Source of the DNA: Caulobacter vibrioides OR37
Lineage (GTDB): Bacteria; Pseudomonadota; Alphaproteobacteria; Caulobacterales; Caulobacteraceae
Length of the DNA: 64,000 nt
NCBI RefSeq assembly: GCF_000372645.1
Contig: NZ_APMP01000014.1
Span: 1-64,000 of the forward strand
Direction: 5' to 3'
A model generated the notes under the pieces. That model was given only the letters and a program-made list of their open reading frames with translations. It was not told the origin of the DNA and did not search any database. This document shows positions 6,842 through 15,979 of the stretch, piece by piece. Position 1 is the stretch's first letter; every line of letters starts with the position of its first letter. A program made the position numbers and the translations under genes.

Positions 6842-8608
6842 TCACCCCGTCGCCGGGCCGGCCCGCTGCTCAGCCAGGCTTGGACGGCGCCGCAGGCTGG
6901 CCACCGGGCGGTTCAAAGCGTCCAGCGTCAGGCTGGCGGCGACATAGCCGGCTTTCACCGCCGGCTCGAAGGCGCGCCAGTCGCGAATATCGATGCCTTC
7001 CAGCTTGGGGGTGATCAGCACGTCGCTGGCCTCGCGCGAAGCGGCCAGGTCGCGGCCGGTGGTGACGGTCGCTGCTCGCATCAGCAGCGCCACGATCGGC
7101 GGCCCCTTGCGCCAGTCGCCCGAGGCGATCCAGCTCCAGATCGAAGGCGGGCGATAGACGTCATCGCTGGTGATGCTGCGGCCTCGCGTGACGTCGACGC
7201 CGACGATGGGGCCCAGCTGGAACGATCGCATCACATCGGCGGGGAAATTCTTCATCACGGCGCCGTCGACCAGCACCTGGCCATGGTCGGTGGCCGGCGG
7301 CAGCACGCCCGGCAGCGAGATCGACGCCCGCAGCGCGTTCCGCAGCCCGCCGGTCCGGTGCAACTGATAGGTTCCCGAGGTCAGGTTCGACGAGACGCAG
7401 AAGAACGGCAGCCACAGATCGCTGATCTCGACCTCGGCGAAATGCTCGGCGAGGCGCTGGTCGACCTTTTCGCCGCGCGTCATGGCGATCAGCGGGAAGG
7501 CGATGTCGTCCAAAGGGCTGGTGTCGACGAAGGCCCGACGGATGCGGGTCTCCATCTCGCCGTCGTCCCAGCCCATGGCGATGCCGGCGGCCACGATGGC
7601 GCCCATCGAGGCGCCGCCGACGAAGTCGATCGGCACGCCGCGTTCGCGCAAGGCCTGGACCGCGCCGACATGCGCGTAGGCGCGGGCCCCGCCGCCCGAG
7701 AGGACCAGACCCACCGACTGGCCGGTCATCACCCGCGCCAGCCGCTGCATGTCGGCCAGACCGTTCTCGCGCAGATGGAAGAGACGCGCGGCCTGGGTGG
7801 CGGCCACCCAGGCCTCGGAGCCTTGGGGGCGCTCGGCGCGCGCCGACTGGAGAAGGATCAGATCGACCAGCCGCCTTTCCTGCAATGGGCCAGAGGCGTA
7901 GGTCGGCGCCTGAGATGGCGGCGGACGGTCGCCCCGTCCGACGCGGAACAGGCGGTCGACCTGACGGCCGACGATATGCTTCCAGGCGGTCTCGTCGGCT
8001 TCGGCGACATAGAGCACGAAGTCGTGGCCGCGTTCGACATTGCTGAACCACTCGGTCGGCGCGTGGGCCGACTCGCCGCCCTCGACGGTGACCGAATAGC
8101 CCAGGGCCTCGATGCAGCGGGCCAGGCGCTCGACGATCGGCCGGATCGCCGCGCCGGGCTCCACGGCGATGAAGCCATAGACCGACGGGTCGCCGATGGC
8201 CGCGTGGGACCGCGCCTGCCGGGCGCGGCGAAGCATCAGCCGCGACAGTTCCAGCATCACGCTCGGATCGTCCTCGGCGGCGGCGAAGAAGGCGCGCCGG
8301 GGAAGGGCCAGCACCTCGCTGTCGCGCAGCGCCACCATCTCCGCCGAGTGAACCGTGCCATCGACCAGCGCCATCTCGCCCGCGGGCTCGCCAGGACGGA
8401 TCACGCCCAGGAACAGCGGCTCCTGGCCCTCGTCGCGGCGAAAGGCTCCCAGGCGACCGGTCTTGAGGAAGAAAAGCTGGTCGGCGGCGTCCCCTGGTTC
8501 AAACAGTGTCGCCCCGCCGGGCAGCGAGAACCACGCCGCCGCGCCCTCGCGCCATTGCTTGGCGAACAGGCGCGCGAGGGCCGTATCGTCGTTCAGCGAG
8601 GTTTCCAC
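6842..8608 (-). CDS. Cyclic-nucleotide-binding patatin-like phospholipase (NTE/RssA type)
   Basis: A 588-residue protein with a cNMP-binding beta-roll (about residues 15-125, containing the GEPAGEMALVDG turn) and a C-terminal patatin domain (about 300-560). The patatin part has the oxyanion motif GLVLSGGGARAYAHVG, the nucleophile elbow GGASMGAIVA (GxSxG) and the catalytic aspartate in DGAVMKNFP. It is related to neuropathy-target-esterase-type lysophospholipases, so membrane lipid hydrolysis modulated by a nucleotide or by a degenerate sensor domain is likely. The start is inferred as GTG 8608. The frame stays open to 8740, but the extra 44 residues look like intergenic sequence. The ribosome site is poor. 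Confidence 0.85.
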   Translation of the reverse strand: METSLNDDTALARLFAKQWREGAAAWFSLPGGATLFEPGDAADQLFFLKTGRLGAFRRDEGQEPLFLGVIRPGEPAGEMALVDGTVHSAEMVALRDSEVLALPRRAFFAAAEDDPSVMLELSRLMLRRARQARSHAAIGDPSVYGFIAVEPGAAIRPIVERLARCIEALGYSVTVEGGESAHAPTEWFSNVERGHDFVLYVAEADETAWKHIVGRQVDRLFRVGRGDRPPPSQAPTYASGPLQERRLVDLILLQSARAERPQGSEAWVAATQAARLFHLRENGLADMQRLARVMTGQSVGLVLSGGGARAYAHVGAVQALRERGVPIDFVGGASMGAIVAAGIAMGWDDGEMETRIRRAFVDTSPLDDIAFPLIAMTRGEKVDQRLAEHFAEVEISDLWLPFFCVSSNLTSGTYQLHRTGGLRNALRASISLPGVLPPATDHGQVLVDGAVMKNFPADVMRSFQLGPIVGVDVTRGRSITSDDVYRPPSIWSWIASGDWRKGPPIVALLMRAATVTTGRDLAASREASDVLITPKLEGIDIRDWRAFEPAVKAGYVAASLTLDALNRPVASLRRRPSLAEQRAGPATG

Positions 8609-8777
8609 GCGCCGGACGCTAGCGTGAAGCGCAAGGCTTGACCACGGGGGAGCGTTGCGGCGCAATTGTTGATCGCCAACCCAAAATGGTCGAGAACGGT
8701 TTTGGCCCTGAATCTTCGTGGTAAGGGTCCAAAAACTCACACTTCCTGGATTGGGTGGAAAAGGCTAAGCGTCGGTC

Positions 8778-10370
8778 ATGCCGAAGTTGCACTCCGTTAT
8801 CGACGCGTCCGGCGAAACCTTCGCCCGCAACGCCGCGCACAACCGGGCCCTGGTGGCGGATCTGCGCGCGAAGGTCGCCCAGGCCGCGCTGGGCGGCCAC
8901 GAAAGCGCCCGCGAGCGCCATTCGGCGCGCGGCAAGCTGCTGCCGCGTCAGCGGGTCGAGCGTCTGCTGGATCCGGGTTCGCCCTTCCTGGAGATCGGCC
9001 AGCTGGCCGCCTGCGACCTCTATGACGGCGAGGCGCCGGGGGCGGGGATCATCTGCGGCGTCGGCCGGGTGTCGGGCCGGGAGGTGATGATCGTCGCCAA
9101 CGACGCCACGGTGAAGGGCGGCGCCTACTTCCCGATGACGGTCAAGAAGCACCTGCGCGCCCAGGAGATCGCGCAGCAGAACCGCTTGCCGTGCGTCTAT
9201 CTGGTCGACAGCGGCGGCGCGAACCTGCCGCATCAGGCCGAGGTCTTCCCTGACCGCGACCACTTCGGCCGCATCTTCTTCAACCAGGCGCGGATGAGCG
9301 CGGCGGGCATCGCCCAGATCGCCTGCGTCATGGGCTCGTGCACCGCCGGCGGCGCCTATGTGCCGGCCATGAGCGACGAGACGGTGATCGTCCGCAATCA
9401 AGGCACCATCTTCCTGGCGGGCCCGCCGCTGGTGAAGGCCGCCACGGGCGAGGTGATCAGCGCCGAGGAACTGGGCGGGGCCGAGACCCACGGCCGCCGG
9501 TCGGGCGTGGTCGATCATGTGGCCGAGAACGACGAGCACGCGCTGGAGATCGTCCGCTCGATCGTCGCCAATCTGAACACCACCAAGCCCGAGCCCCTGG
9601 TCCTCGCCGATCCCGAGCCGCCGCTGTACGACCCCGAGGAGCTGTATGGCATCGTGCCGACAGACGTTCGCGCGCCCTACGACGTGCGCGAGGTCATCGC
9701 TCGCATCGTCGACGGCAGCCAGTTCGACGAGTTCAAGGCGCTATACGGCACGACCCTGGTCTGCGGCTTCGCCCGCATCTGGGGCCAGCCCGTGGCCATC
9801 CTGGCCAACAACGGCGTGCTGTTCAGCGAGAGCGCCGTCAAGGGCGCGCACTTCATAGAACTCGCCTGCAAGCGCAAGATTCCGCTGGTGTTCCTGCAGA
9901 ACATCTCGGGCTTCATGGTCGGCGGCAAGTACGAGGCCGGCGGCATCGCCAAGGACGGGGCCAAGCTGGTCACGGCCGTGGCCTCGGCCGAGGTCCCAAA
10001 GTTCACGGTGCTGATCGGCGGCAGCTTCGGGGCTGGCAACTACGGCATGTGCGGCCGCGCCTACAGCCCGCGTTTTCTGTTCACCTGGCCCAACAGCCGC
10101 ATCTCGGTGATGGGCGGCGAGCAGGCGGCCAGCGTATTGGCCACCGTCCACCGCGACGCCGCCAAGTGGACTCCCGAGGAGGCGGAAGCCTTCAAGGCGC
10201 CGATCCGACAGCGCTACGAGGACGAGGGCAATCCCTATCACGCCACGGCGCGCCTCTGGGACGACGGAATCATTGATCCGGCTCAAACCCGGGACGTGCT
10301 GGGTCTGGCCATCTCGGCCAGCCTCAACGCTCCGATCCCCGAAACGACTTTCGGCGTTTTCCGGATGTAG
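8778..10370 (+). CDS. mccB: Methylcrotonoyl-CoA carboxylase, carboxyltransferase (beta) subunit
   Basis: A 530-residue biotin-dependent carboxyltransferase. It transfers CO2 from carboxybiotin to 3-methylcrotonyl-CoA, forming 3-methylglutaconyl-CoA in leucine breakdown. Both halves of the carboxyltransferase fold are present: an N-terminal half with the acyl-CoA site ([19 protein letters not shown]) and a C-terminal biotin-side half with [20 protein letters not shown]. The sequence [20 protein letters not shown] near the start is typical of MCC rather than propionyl-CoA carboxylase. The alpha subunit MccA is encoded 2.3 kb downstream. The ATG at 8778 is the only one matching the family N terminus. 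Confidence 0.95.
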   Translation: MPKLHSVIDASGETFARNAAHNRALVADLRAKVAQAALGGHESARERHSARGKLLPRQRVERLLDPGSPFLEIGQLAACDLYDGEAPGAGIICGVGRVSGREVMIVANDATVKGGAYFPMTVKKHLRAQEIAQQNRLPCVYLVDSGGANLPHQAEVFPDRDHFGRIFFNQARMSAAGIAQIACVMGSCTAGGAYVPAMSDETVIVRNQGTIFLAGPPLVKAATGEVISAEELGGAETHGRRSGVVDHVAENDEHALEIVRSIVANLNTTKPEPLVLADPEPPLYDPEELYGIVPTDVRAPYDVREVIARIVDGSQFDEFKALYGTTLVCGFARIWGQPVAILANNGVLFSESAVKGAHFIELACKRKIPLVFLQNISGFMVGGKYEAGGIAKDGAKLVTAVASAEVPKFTVLIGGSFGAGNYGMCGRAYSPRFLFTWPNSRISVMGGEQAASVLATVHRDAAKWTPEEAEAFKAPIRQRYEDEGNPYHATARLWDDGIIDPAQTRDVLGLAISASLNAPIPETTFGVFRM

Positions 10371-10392
10371 CTCCACGGAAGGACCCCCGCCC

Positions 10393-11232
10393 ATGACCAA
10401 TCCCATCGCCGATCCCATCGTCGAGGTCGCCGACACCGATACGATGAGCCCGCTGGTCCATGTGGAAAGCACGCCGGAAGGCGCGGTCACCGTCTGGATC
10501 AACCGGCCCGACAAGAGGAACGCCTTCGACGCCGAGACCATCGCGGCGCTCCGCCAGGCCTTCGAGACCCTGCACGGGGCCGAGGGCGTGCGGATCGTGT
10601 TCCTGCGCGGCGTCGGCGGCGTGTTCAGCGCCGGAGCCGACCTGGCCTGGATGGGCGACGCCATCGAGTGGGACGAGGACGACAACCGCCAGGACGCCCT
10701 GGAGCTGGCCCACATGCTCAAGGCGCTGCACGATATTCCGGCCCTGACCGTGGCCCTGGTCGAAGGTCCGGCCTTCGGCGGCGGCGCTGGGCTAGTGGCC
10801 GCCTGCGATCACGCCATCGCCCTGGTCGACGCCAAGTTCTCGTTCTCGGAAGTCAAGCTGGGCCTGACCCCGGCGACCATCAGCCCCTACGTCATCCAGG
10901 CCCTGGGGCCGCGCACGGCCAAGCTGCTGTTCGCCACGGGTCGGGTGTTCGACGCCGACGACGCCTGGGGCTACGGCCTGGTCGACGAGGTCTTCGAGGA
11001 CGTCGCCAGCCTTGAGGTCGCGCGCGACGCGCTGATCGAGGAGATGGCGCCGTGCGCGCCCGGCGCGATCGGTGACGCCAAGGCGCTGGTCAACGACTTC
11101 GCTGGCCAGAAAATCGACAAAGGCCTGATCGAGGAGAGCGCGCGCCGCATCGCTCGCCGGCGGGTGTCGGAAGAAGGTCAGGAAGGCGTGCGAGCCTTTC
11201 TGGCGCGCCGCAAGCCGTCGTGGTCTGAATAG
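10393..11232 (+). CDS. Enoyl-CoA hydratase/isomerase, probable methylglutaconyl-CoA hydratase
   Basis: A 279-residue crotonase-fold protein. The oxyanion-hole segments are GVFSAGADLAWMG and VEGPAFGGGAGLVAACDHAI, and SFSEVKLGLTPATISPYVI is the usual hydratase stretch. Lying between mccB and mccA, it most likely hydrates 3-methylglutaconyl-CoA to HMG-CoA (the LiuC role). An in-frame upstream ATG at 10273 would overlap mccB by about 100 bases, so ATG 10393, 22 bases after mccB, is chosen. Confidence 0.9.
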   Translation: MTNPIADPIVEVADTDTMSPLVHVESTPEGAVTVWINRPDKRNAFDAETIAALRQAFETLHGAEGVRIVFLRGVGGVFSAGADLAWMGDAIEWDEDDNRQDALELAHMLKALHDIPALTVALVEGPAFGGGAGLVAACDHAIALVDAKFSFSEVKLGLTPATISPYVIQALGPRTAKLLFATGRVFDADDAWGYGLVDEVFEDVASLEVARDALIEEMAPCAPGAIGDAKALVNDFAGQKIDKGLIEESARRIARRRVSEEGQEGVRAFLARRKPSWSE

Positions 11233-11339
11233 GCTTCATCCTGAGCGGGGCGGAACGTCGAAAGCACGCGGCTTCGGCGTTCCCAAGGCTCGAAACCTGG
11301 GGGAAATCCCGGCCTCGCGGTCGGGTTTGGGGGAACGGC

Positions 11340-12647
11340 ATGACTGCGGCGGATCTGGATACGGCGGCGGCGGACTCGGCCACGAGCTTCGTCCGTCCCA
11401 AGAAACATCCGTTCACTCACAAGGGCGAGCCCTGCAAGAATTGCGGCGCGGCCTTGGAGGGATGGTGGTGCCATGAGTGCGGCCAGAACGCCGACACCCA
11501 TCACCGCTCGATCCTGCATCTGATCTGGGAGGTCATCGAGGGTCTGTTCCACCTCGACGGCCGCCTGGCCAGCACCTTGCCGCTGCTATTCTTCAAGCCG
11601 GGCAAGCTGGCCAAGGACTACATGGAAGGTCGGATCGTCCGGCACGTGCCGCCGTTCCGGACCTTCCTGGTCTCGCTGCTGCTGTTCATCTTCGCCGCCG
11701 AGCACGCGATCCATGGCATTCGCCATGAGCAGGAGCTCAAGGAAGAGAAGGAAGCCGCCGCCCTGGCGACGCCCGAGGGCCGCAAGGCCAAGGCCGACGA
11801 GATGCGCAAGGAGGCCAAGGAAGGTCGCGACGAGCGGCTGGCCGACGCGGCCGAGACGCGCGACGACGACCTGAAGGAAGAGGGCGCGAAGAAGGACGAG
11901 ATCCTCGCGACCTATAATGACACGGCCCGCAAGGCCGAGGCGCGCTATGGCCAAGAATTGAGCATGGCCGATGCGCTGGAGAAGAACCCCAAGGCCGGCG
12001 AGGAAGCGCTGGCCAAGCTTCACGGCCGCGGCGCGGTGGTCGCCGAGCAGATCCGGGGACTGGACCTCGCCACGCCGGATACGATCGAGGCGGGCGCCAA
12101 CAAGATCGCCGACGCTCAGATCCCGGGGCAACATACGGTGGTCATCGCGCCCAACGCCGAGACGGCCGCGCCCAACTCGGCCGGCAAGGGCGAGCAGGCC
12201 GCTGAGACGGACTCCCTCAAGAACAAGTGGAAGGAAAACGTCGCCAAGGCCGTCGCCAATCCGGAATATTTCCTGATGGTGATGTTCGGCTGGGCGCATC
12301 GGCTGGCGGTGCTGCTGTTGCCAATCACGGGCCTTAGCCTCGCGCTCGTCTATGTGAACAAGCGCCAGTACTTCATCTATGACCATCTGCTGGTGGCCAC
12401 GAACCTGTTGTCGTTTTCGTTCCTGGTCTATGCGGTCTGTATGGTGCTGCCGCGGTCGGCCTGGCCGATCGCCTTCGTGGTCGCCGGCCTGTGGGGGCCG
12501 ATCAACCTCTTCCAGACCCTTCGCGGCGGCTATGGCTCGAGCATCATCGGGGCGCTGCTCAAGACCTGGGTCATCTGGACGATCGGCGTGACGTCCTTCG
12601 GCGTTCTGCTGGCGGGTCTGATGCTCTTTTCCCTTTCCCAGTTGTAG
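11340..12647 (+). CDS. DUF3667 membrane protein with zinc ribbon and charged helix
   Basis: A 435-residue protein of unknown function. Residues about 30-52 hold a four-cysteine zinc ribbon (CKNCG...WWCHECGQ). Next come DUF3667-type residues (HLDGRLASTLPLLFFKPGK) and one membrane segment (about 103-120). A long charged helical region rich in Glu, Lys and Ala (about 125-225) probably forms a coiled coil. After a linker, three to four membrane segments fill the C terminus (about 315-433). It sits between the hydratase and mccA on the same strand, with mccA's likely TTG start 9 bases beyond its stop, so it is probably co-transcribed with leucine-catabolism genes. Confidence 0.82.
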   Translation: MTAADLDTAAADSATSFVRPKKHPFTHKGEPCKNCGAALEGWWCHECGQNADTHHRSILHLIWEVIEGLFHLDGRLASTLPLLFFKPGKLAKDYMEGRIVRHVPPFRTFLVSLLLFIFAAEHAIHGIRHEQELKEEKEAAALATPEGRKAKADEMRKEAKEGRDERLADAAETRDDDLKEEGAKKDEILATYNDTARKAEARYGQELSMADALEKNPKAGEEALAKLHGRGAVVAEQIRGLDLATPDTIEAGANKIADAQIPGQHTVVIAPNAETAAPNSAGKGEQAAETDSLKNKWKENVAKAVANPEYFLMVMFGWAHRLAVLLLPITGLSLALVYVNKRQYFIYDHLLVATNLLSFSFLVYAVCMVLPRSAWPIAFVVAGLWGPINLFQTLRGGYGSSIIGALLKTWVIWTIGVTSFGVLLAGLMLFSLSQL

Positions 12648-12655
12648 GTTTCGCC

Positions 12656-14617
12656 TTGATCTCCTCCGTCCTGATCGCCAACCGCGGCGAGATCGCCCGA
12701 CGCATCATCCGCACCGCCCGCGAGCTGGGCGTGGCCACGATCGCCGTCTATTCGGAAGCCGACGCGAATGCTCCGTTCGTGCTGGAGGCCGACGCCGCGA
12801 TCCTGATCGGCCCGGCGCCGGCCAAGGACAGCTATCTCGATCCGAAGAAGATCCTGGCGGCCGCCAAGCAGATGGGCGCCGAAGCCATCCATCCCGGCTA
12901 TGGCTTCCTGTCGGAGAACGCCGACTTCGCCCAGTCGGTGCTCGACGCGGGCCTGGTCTGGATCGGCCCGCCGCCGTCGGCGATCCGCGCCATGGGCCTG
13001 AAGGACGCCGCCAAGAAGGTGATGATCGAGGCCGGCGTACCGACGACGCCGGGCTATCTGGGCGAGGACCAATCGGTCGAGCGCCTGACCGCCGAGGCGG
13101 CCAAGATCGGCTATCCGGTCCTGATCAAGGCCGTGGCGGGCGGCGGCGGTAAGGGGATGCGCAAGGTCGACCGCGCCGAGGACTTCGAGGCTGCTCTGGG
13201 ATCATGCCGCCGCGAGGCCGCCGCCAGCTTCGGCGACGACCGCGTGTTGCTGGAAAAGTACGTCACCCGACCGCGCCATATCGAGGTGCAGGTGTTCGGC
13301 GACAGTCTCGGCAATGTCGTCCACTTGTTCGAACGCGACTGCTCGTTGCAGCGTCGCCACCAGAAGGTCATCGAGGAAGCCCCGGCGCCCGGCATGGACG
13401 AGGCCACGCGCCAGGCCGTCTGCGCCGCCGCCGTCAAGGCCGCCAAAGCGGTGGGCTATGTCGGCGCCGGAACGGTCGAGTTCATCGCCGACGCCTCCGA
13501 GGGCCTGCGCGCCGACCGCATCTGGTTTATGGAGATGAACACGCGGCTGCAGGTCGAGCACCCGGTCACCGAGATGGTCACCGGCCAGGATCTGGTCGAG
13601 TGGCAGCTTCTCGTGGCTTCGGGCGAACCGCTGCCGCTGGAGCAGGACGAGATCACCCTCGACGGCTGGGCGATGGAGGCGCGTCTCTATGCCGAGAACC
13701 CGGCGACCGGCTTCCTGCCCTCGACCGGCAAGCTCAAGCACTTTCGTCTGCCCGAGGGCGACGTCCGCGTCGACAGCGCGGTCGAGGAGGGCGGCGAGGT
13801 CACGCCCTTCTACGATCCGATGATCGCCAAGCTGATCGCTCACGGCGCCGACCGCGAGGACGCCGCCGCGCGCTTGGCCGAAGCCTGCGCCCTGGTCGAG
13901 GTCTGGCCGGTCAAGACCAACGCCGCCTTCCTGGCCAAGTGCGCCAGCCATCCCGACTTCGTGGAGGGCGCGGTCGACACCGGCTTTATCGAGGCGCGGT
14001 TGGACGAACTGACCGAGCGCGTTTTCACCGACGAGCCGGCCATGGCCGCGATCGGCTGGCGGCTGGACAGCTTCATGGAAGCCGAGGCGCGTCGCGATCC
14101 GTGGGAAAGCGCGCCGTCCAAACTGTTTGGCTTTCGGATGAACGGCCCCCGCGCGCCGATGCATCTGCCGATGTCGATCGACGGCAAGTCCGCGCCGCTG
14201 CGCGTGGCCTTGCTGGGCGGTGGGACCGAGGATTGGTCCTGGGACATCCGCCGCGCCGACGGCTCGACGTTCGATGAGGTCACGCGCCTCCCGACGACCT
14301 ACGGCAAGGGCCCGATCCAGGTGTTCGAGGGCGGCGACGTCCAGGAGTTTGACTTCGTGGCCAAGGTCGGCGGTGCGGGCGAGGGGGCGGCCTCGGACGG
14401 CGCGATCCTGTCGCCGATGCCGGGCAAGGTCGTCTCGGTCGCCGTCACGGCGGGTCAGGCCGTCGCCAAGGGACAAGTGCTGTTGACCCTGGAAGCGATG
14501 AAGATGGAGCACGCCCTGGCGGCGCCGTTCGACGGCGTCGTGGCGGAGCTGTCGGCCACCGCCGGCGGCCAGGTCAGCGAGGGCGTGGTGCTGGCGAAGC
14601 TGGAGGCCAGCGCCTGA
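12656..14617 (+). CDS. mccA: Methylcrotonoyl-CoA carboxylase, biotin-carrying (alpha) subunit
   Basis: A 653-residue protein with three parts. Biotin carboxylase comes first (ISSVLIANRGEIARRIIRTA at the N terminus, ATP-grasp loop AVAGGGGKGMRKV), then a linker (BT) domain. A biotinyl domain closes it, with the modified lysine in EAMKMEH (K616). It carboxylates biotin with ATP and bicarbonate for MccB. The frame is open from 12491, but the family N terminus begins exactly at a TTG (12656), so I infer a TTG start. The rare start codon may lower expression or reflect coupling to the upstream gene. Confidence 0.93.
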   Translation: MISSVLIANRGEIARRIIRTARELGVATIAVYSEADANAPFVLEADAAILIGPAPAKDSYLDPKKILAAAKQMGAEAIHPGYGFLSENADFAQSVLDAGLVWIGPPPSAIRAMGLKDAAKKVMIEAGVPTTPGYLGEDQSVERLTAEAAKIGYPVLIKAVAGGGGKGMRKVDRAEDFEAALGSCRREAAASFGDDRVLLEKYVTRPRHIEVQVFGDSLGNVVHLFERDCSLQRRHQKVIEEAPAPGMDEATRQAVCAAAVKAAKAVGYVGAGTVEFIADASEGLRADRIWFMEMNTRLQVEHPVTEMVTGQDLVEWQLLVASGEPLPLEQDEITLDGWAMEARLYAENPATGFLPSTGKLKHFRLPEGDVRVDSAVEEGGEVTPFYDPMIAKLIAHGADREDAAARLAEACALVEVWPVKTNAAFLAKCASHPDFVEGAVDTGFIEARLDELTERVFTDEPAMAAIGWRLDSFMEAEARRDPWESAPSKLFGFRMNGPRAPMHLPMSIDGKSAPLRVALLGGGTEDWSWDIRRADGSTFDEVTRLPTTYGKGPIQVFEGGDVQEFDFVAKVGGAGEGAASDGAILSPMPGKVVSVAVTAGQAVAKGQVLLTLEAMKMEHALAAPFDGVVAELSATAGGQVSEGVVLAKLEASA

Positions 14618-14630
14618 GAGTTCATAGCGC

Positions 14631-14750
14631 CTAGAGCGCGTTAGGTTTAAGCGTGAGCGGCTGAACCGCTCGAACGCGCTCTAAATGTTTGAATTTAGAG
14701 CCTGTTTATCCGCTTCAAATGATTCCCATTTGAAGCGGACAGGCTCTAGC
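14631..14750. repeat. Structured intergenic repeat, copy 1 (two hairpins, CcrM site)
   Basis: Hairpin 1 has an outer stem of 11 bp (14632-14642 with 14673-14683) and an inner GAGCGG/CCGCTC stem. Hairpin 2 has stems 14696-14705/14739-14748 (10 bp) and 14710-14720/14728-14738 (11 bp), with loop GATTCCC that contains a GANTC site. The same architecture recurs at 28119-28234 with different stem bases. The last bases, CTAG, provide the stop codon of the downstream minus-strand gene. It matches my memory of Caulobacter intergenic repeats associated with CcrM methylation sites. It also serves as a plausible two-way terminator for mccA and the glycosyltransferase. Confidence 0.85.
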
Positions 14751-15945
14751 CGTTCGGCGCGCCCAGCGCCGCCACCGCGGTCTCGAACAGCGGCCTTCGG
14801 TCTCCGCAGCGCGCCATGGCCCGCGCGTTGCGGGTCTTTTCGAAGAGGTCGATATAGGCGTCGGCCACCGGCGTGATCCGATAAGCCCAGACGGCGTCGG
14901 CCAGGGCTTCTGGATCAGGCGTGGGCGCGTGGAGCTGGGCGGTCATCGCCGCCGCCATGCCATCGACATCGCCGGGTCGAACGACCTCGCCATGCGTCAT
15001 GCTCCAGAGCAGGTCGCGGACAGCCGGGGTGCAGTCCGTGGCGACGACGGGACGGCCGCGTCCCAGGGCCTCGATGATCACCGCGCCGAAGCCTTCGTGC
15101 CACGAGCTCAGCAGCAGCATCCGCGCCTTGTCCAGCCAGGGACCGATGTCGGCGGCGTAGCCTTCGAACGAGACGCGATCGGCGACGCCCAGGGCATGAG
15201 CGAGCGCGCCCAGGTCCTCGCGCAAGGGGCCGTCGCCCACGAAAGCCAGTCTCGCCTCGGGGTCCTGAACCTTGGCGAAGGCCTTCAACGCGACGTCGTA
15301 CCCTTTTTCCGGCGCCAGGCGACCCGCGGCGACGATGAGCTTCCCGGTCGCGGGCGACGTCGGACGCGTGTCGTCGTCCAGCGCCGGCAAAGGGATGGCG
15401 GAGGCGATACGCCGACCCAGAAGGCGATTGGTCTGGGCCAGGGTGTAGGGCGACAGCGTCACCATCGCGTCGGCGTCGCGAAGCCGCCGCCGGGCGCCGA
15501 TCTCGAACGCCCACTGACGCAGGCCCCGCCGCCCATGGCGGAAGATCGGCGAGCTGACTTGGGCCACGATCGTCGGGCGATTCTCGCTCAGATGCCGACC
15601 TACGGCGCGACCGATAGACCAGTGGAAGTTGCCGGGGATGAACAGGATGTCGGCGGGCTGGCGGCGCAGATGCTGCGCGACGGCCTTGCCCAGCCGCCCG
15701 CGCGATCCGCGTCCGCGCGGAATGGCCGGCGCGCATTCGACCACCTCGACGGTCTCGCCGGCCAAGCCGGCTTGGGGGCCGGTGGCGGACCCGCAAAGCA
15801 AGGTCACCGCATGGCCCGCCTCCGCCCAGGCGTTGACCAGGCGCAGGGCCACCCGCTCGGTGCCGCCCAGCGACAGGTCGTGCAGTACGACCAGAATCGA
15901 CAGTCGATGTCCTGGGCTTCGACGGTCGGGACCGGCGCCGATCAT
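14746..15945 (-). CDS. Family 4 glycosyltransferase
   Basis: A 399-residue GT-B glycosyltransferase. The N-terminal acceptor domain begins with RLSILVVLHDLSLGGTERVA. The C-terminal donor domain has VAAGRLAPEKGYDVALKAF and the E-x7-E motif in SSWHEGFGAVIIEALGRGRP, typical of retaining GT4 enzymes using nucleotide sugars. It acts in the cytoplasm, adding a sugar to a lipid-linked glycan. The next gene upstream encodes a flippase, so both probably build one polysaccharide or glycolipid. Its TAG stop lies inside the intergenic repeat, so the C-terminal residues may have been set by the repeat's insertion. Confidence 0.88.
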   Translation of the reverse strand: MIGAGPDRRSPGHRLSILVVLHDLSLGGTERVALRLVNAWAEAGHAVTLLCGSATGPQAGLAGETVEVVECAPAIPRGRGSRGRLGKAVAQHLRRQPADILFIPGNFHWSIGRAVGRHLSENRPTIVAQVSSPIFRHGRRGLRQWAFEIGARRRLRDADAMVTLSPYTLAQTNRLLGRRIASAIPLPALDDDTRPTSPATGKLIVAAGRLAPEKGYDVALKAFAKVQDPEARLAFVGDGPLREDLGALAHALGVADRVSFEGYAADIGPWLDKARMLLLSSWHEGFGAVIIEALGRGRPVVATDCTPAVRDLLWSMTHGEVVRPGDVDGMAAAMTAQLHAPTPDPEALADAVWAYRITPVADAYIDLFEKTRNARAMARCGDRRPLFETAVAALGAPNG

Positions 15946-15979
15946 CTCTCTATTCCCCTCATCGCAAACGGGTCTTCCA

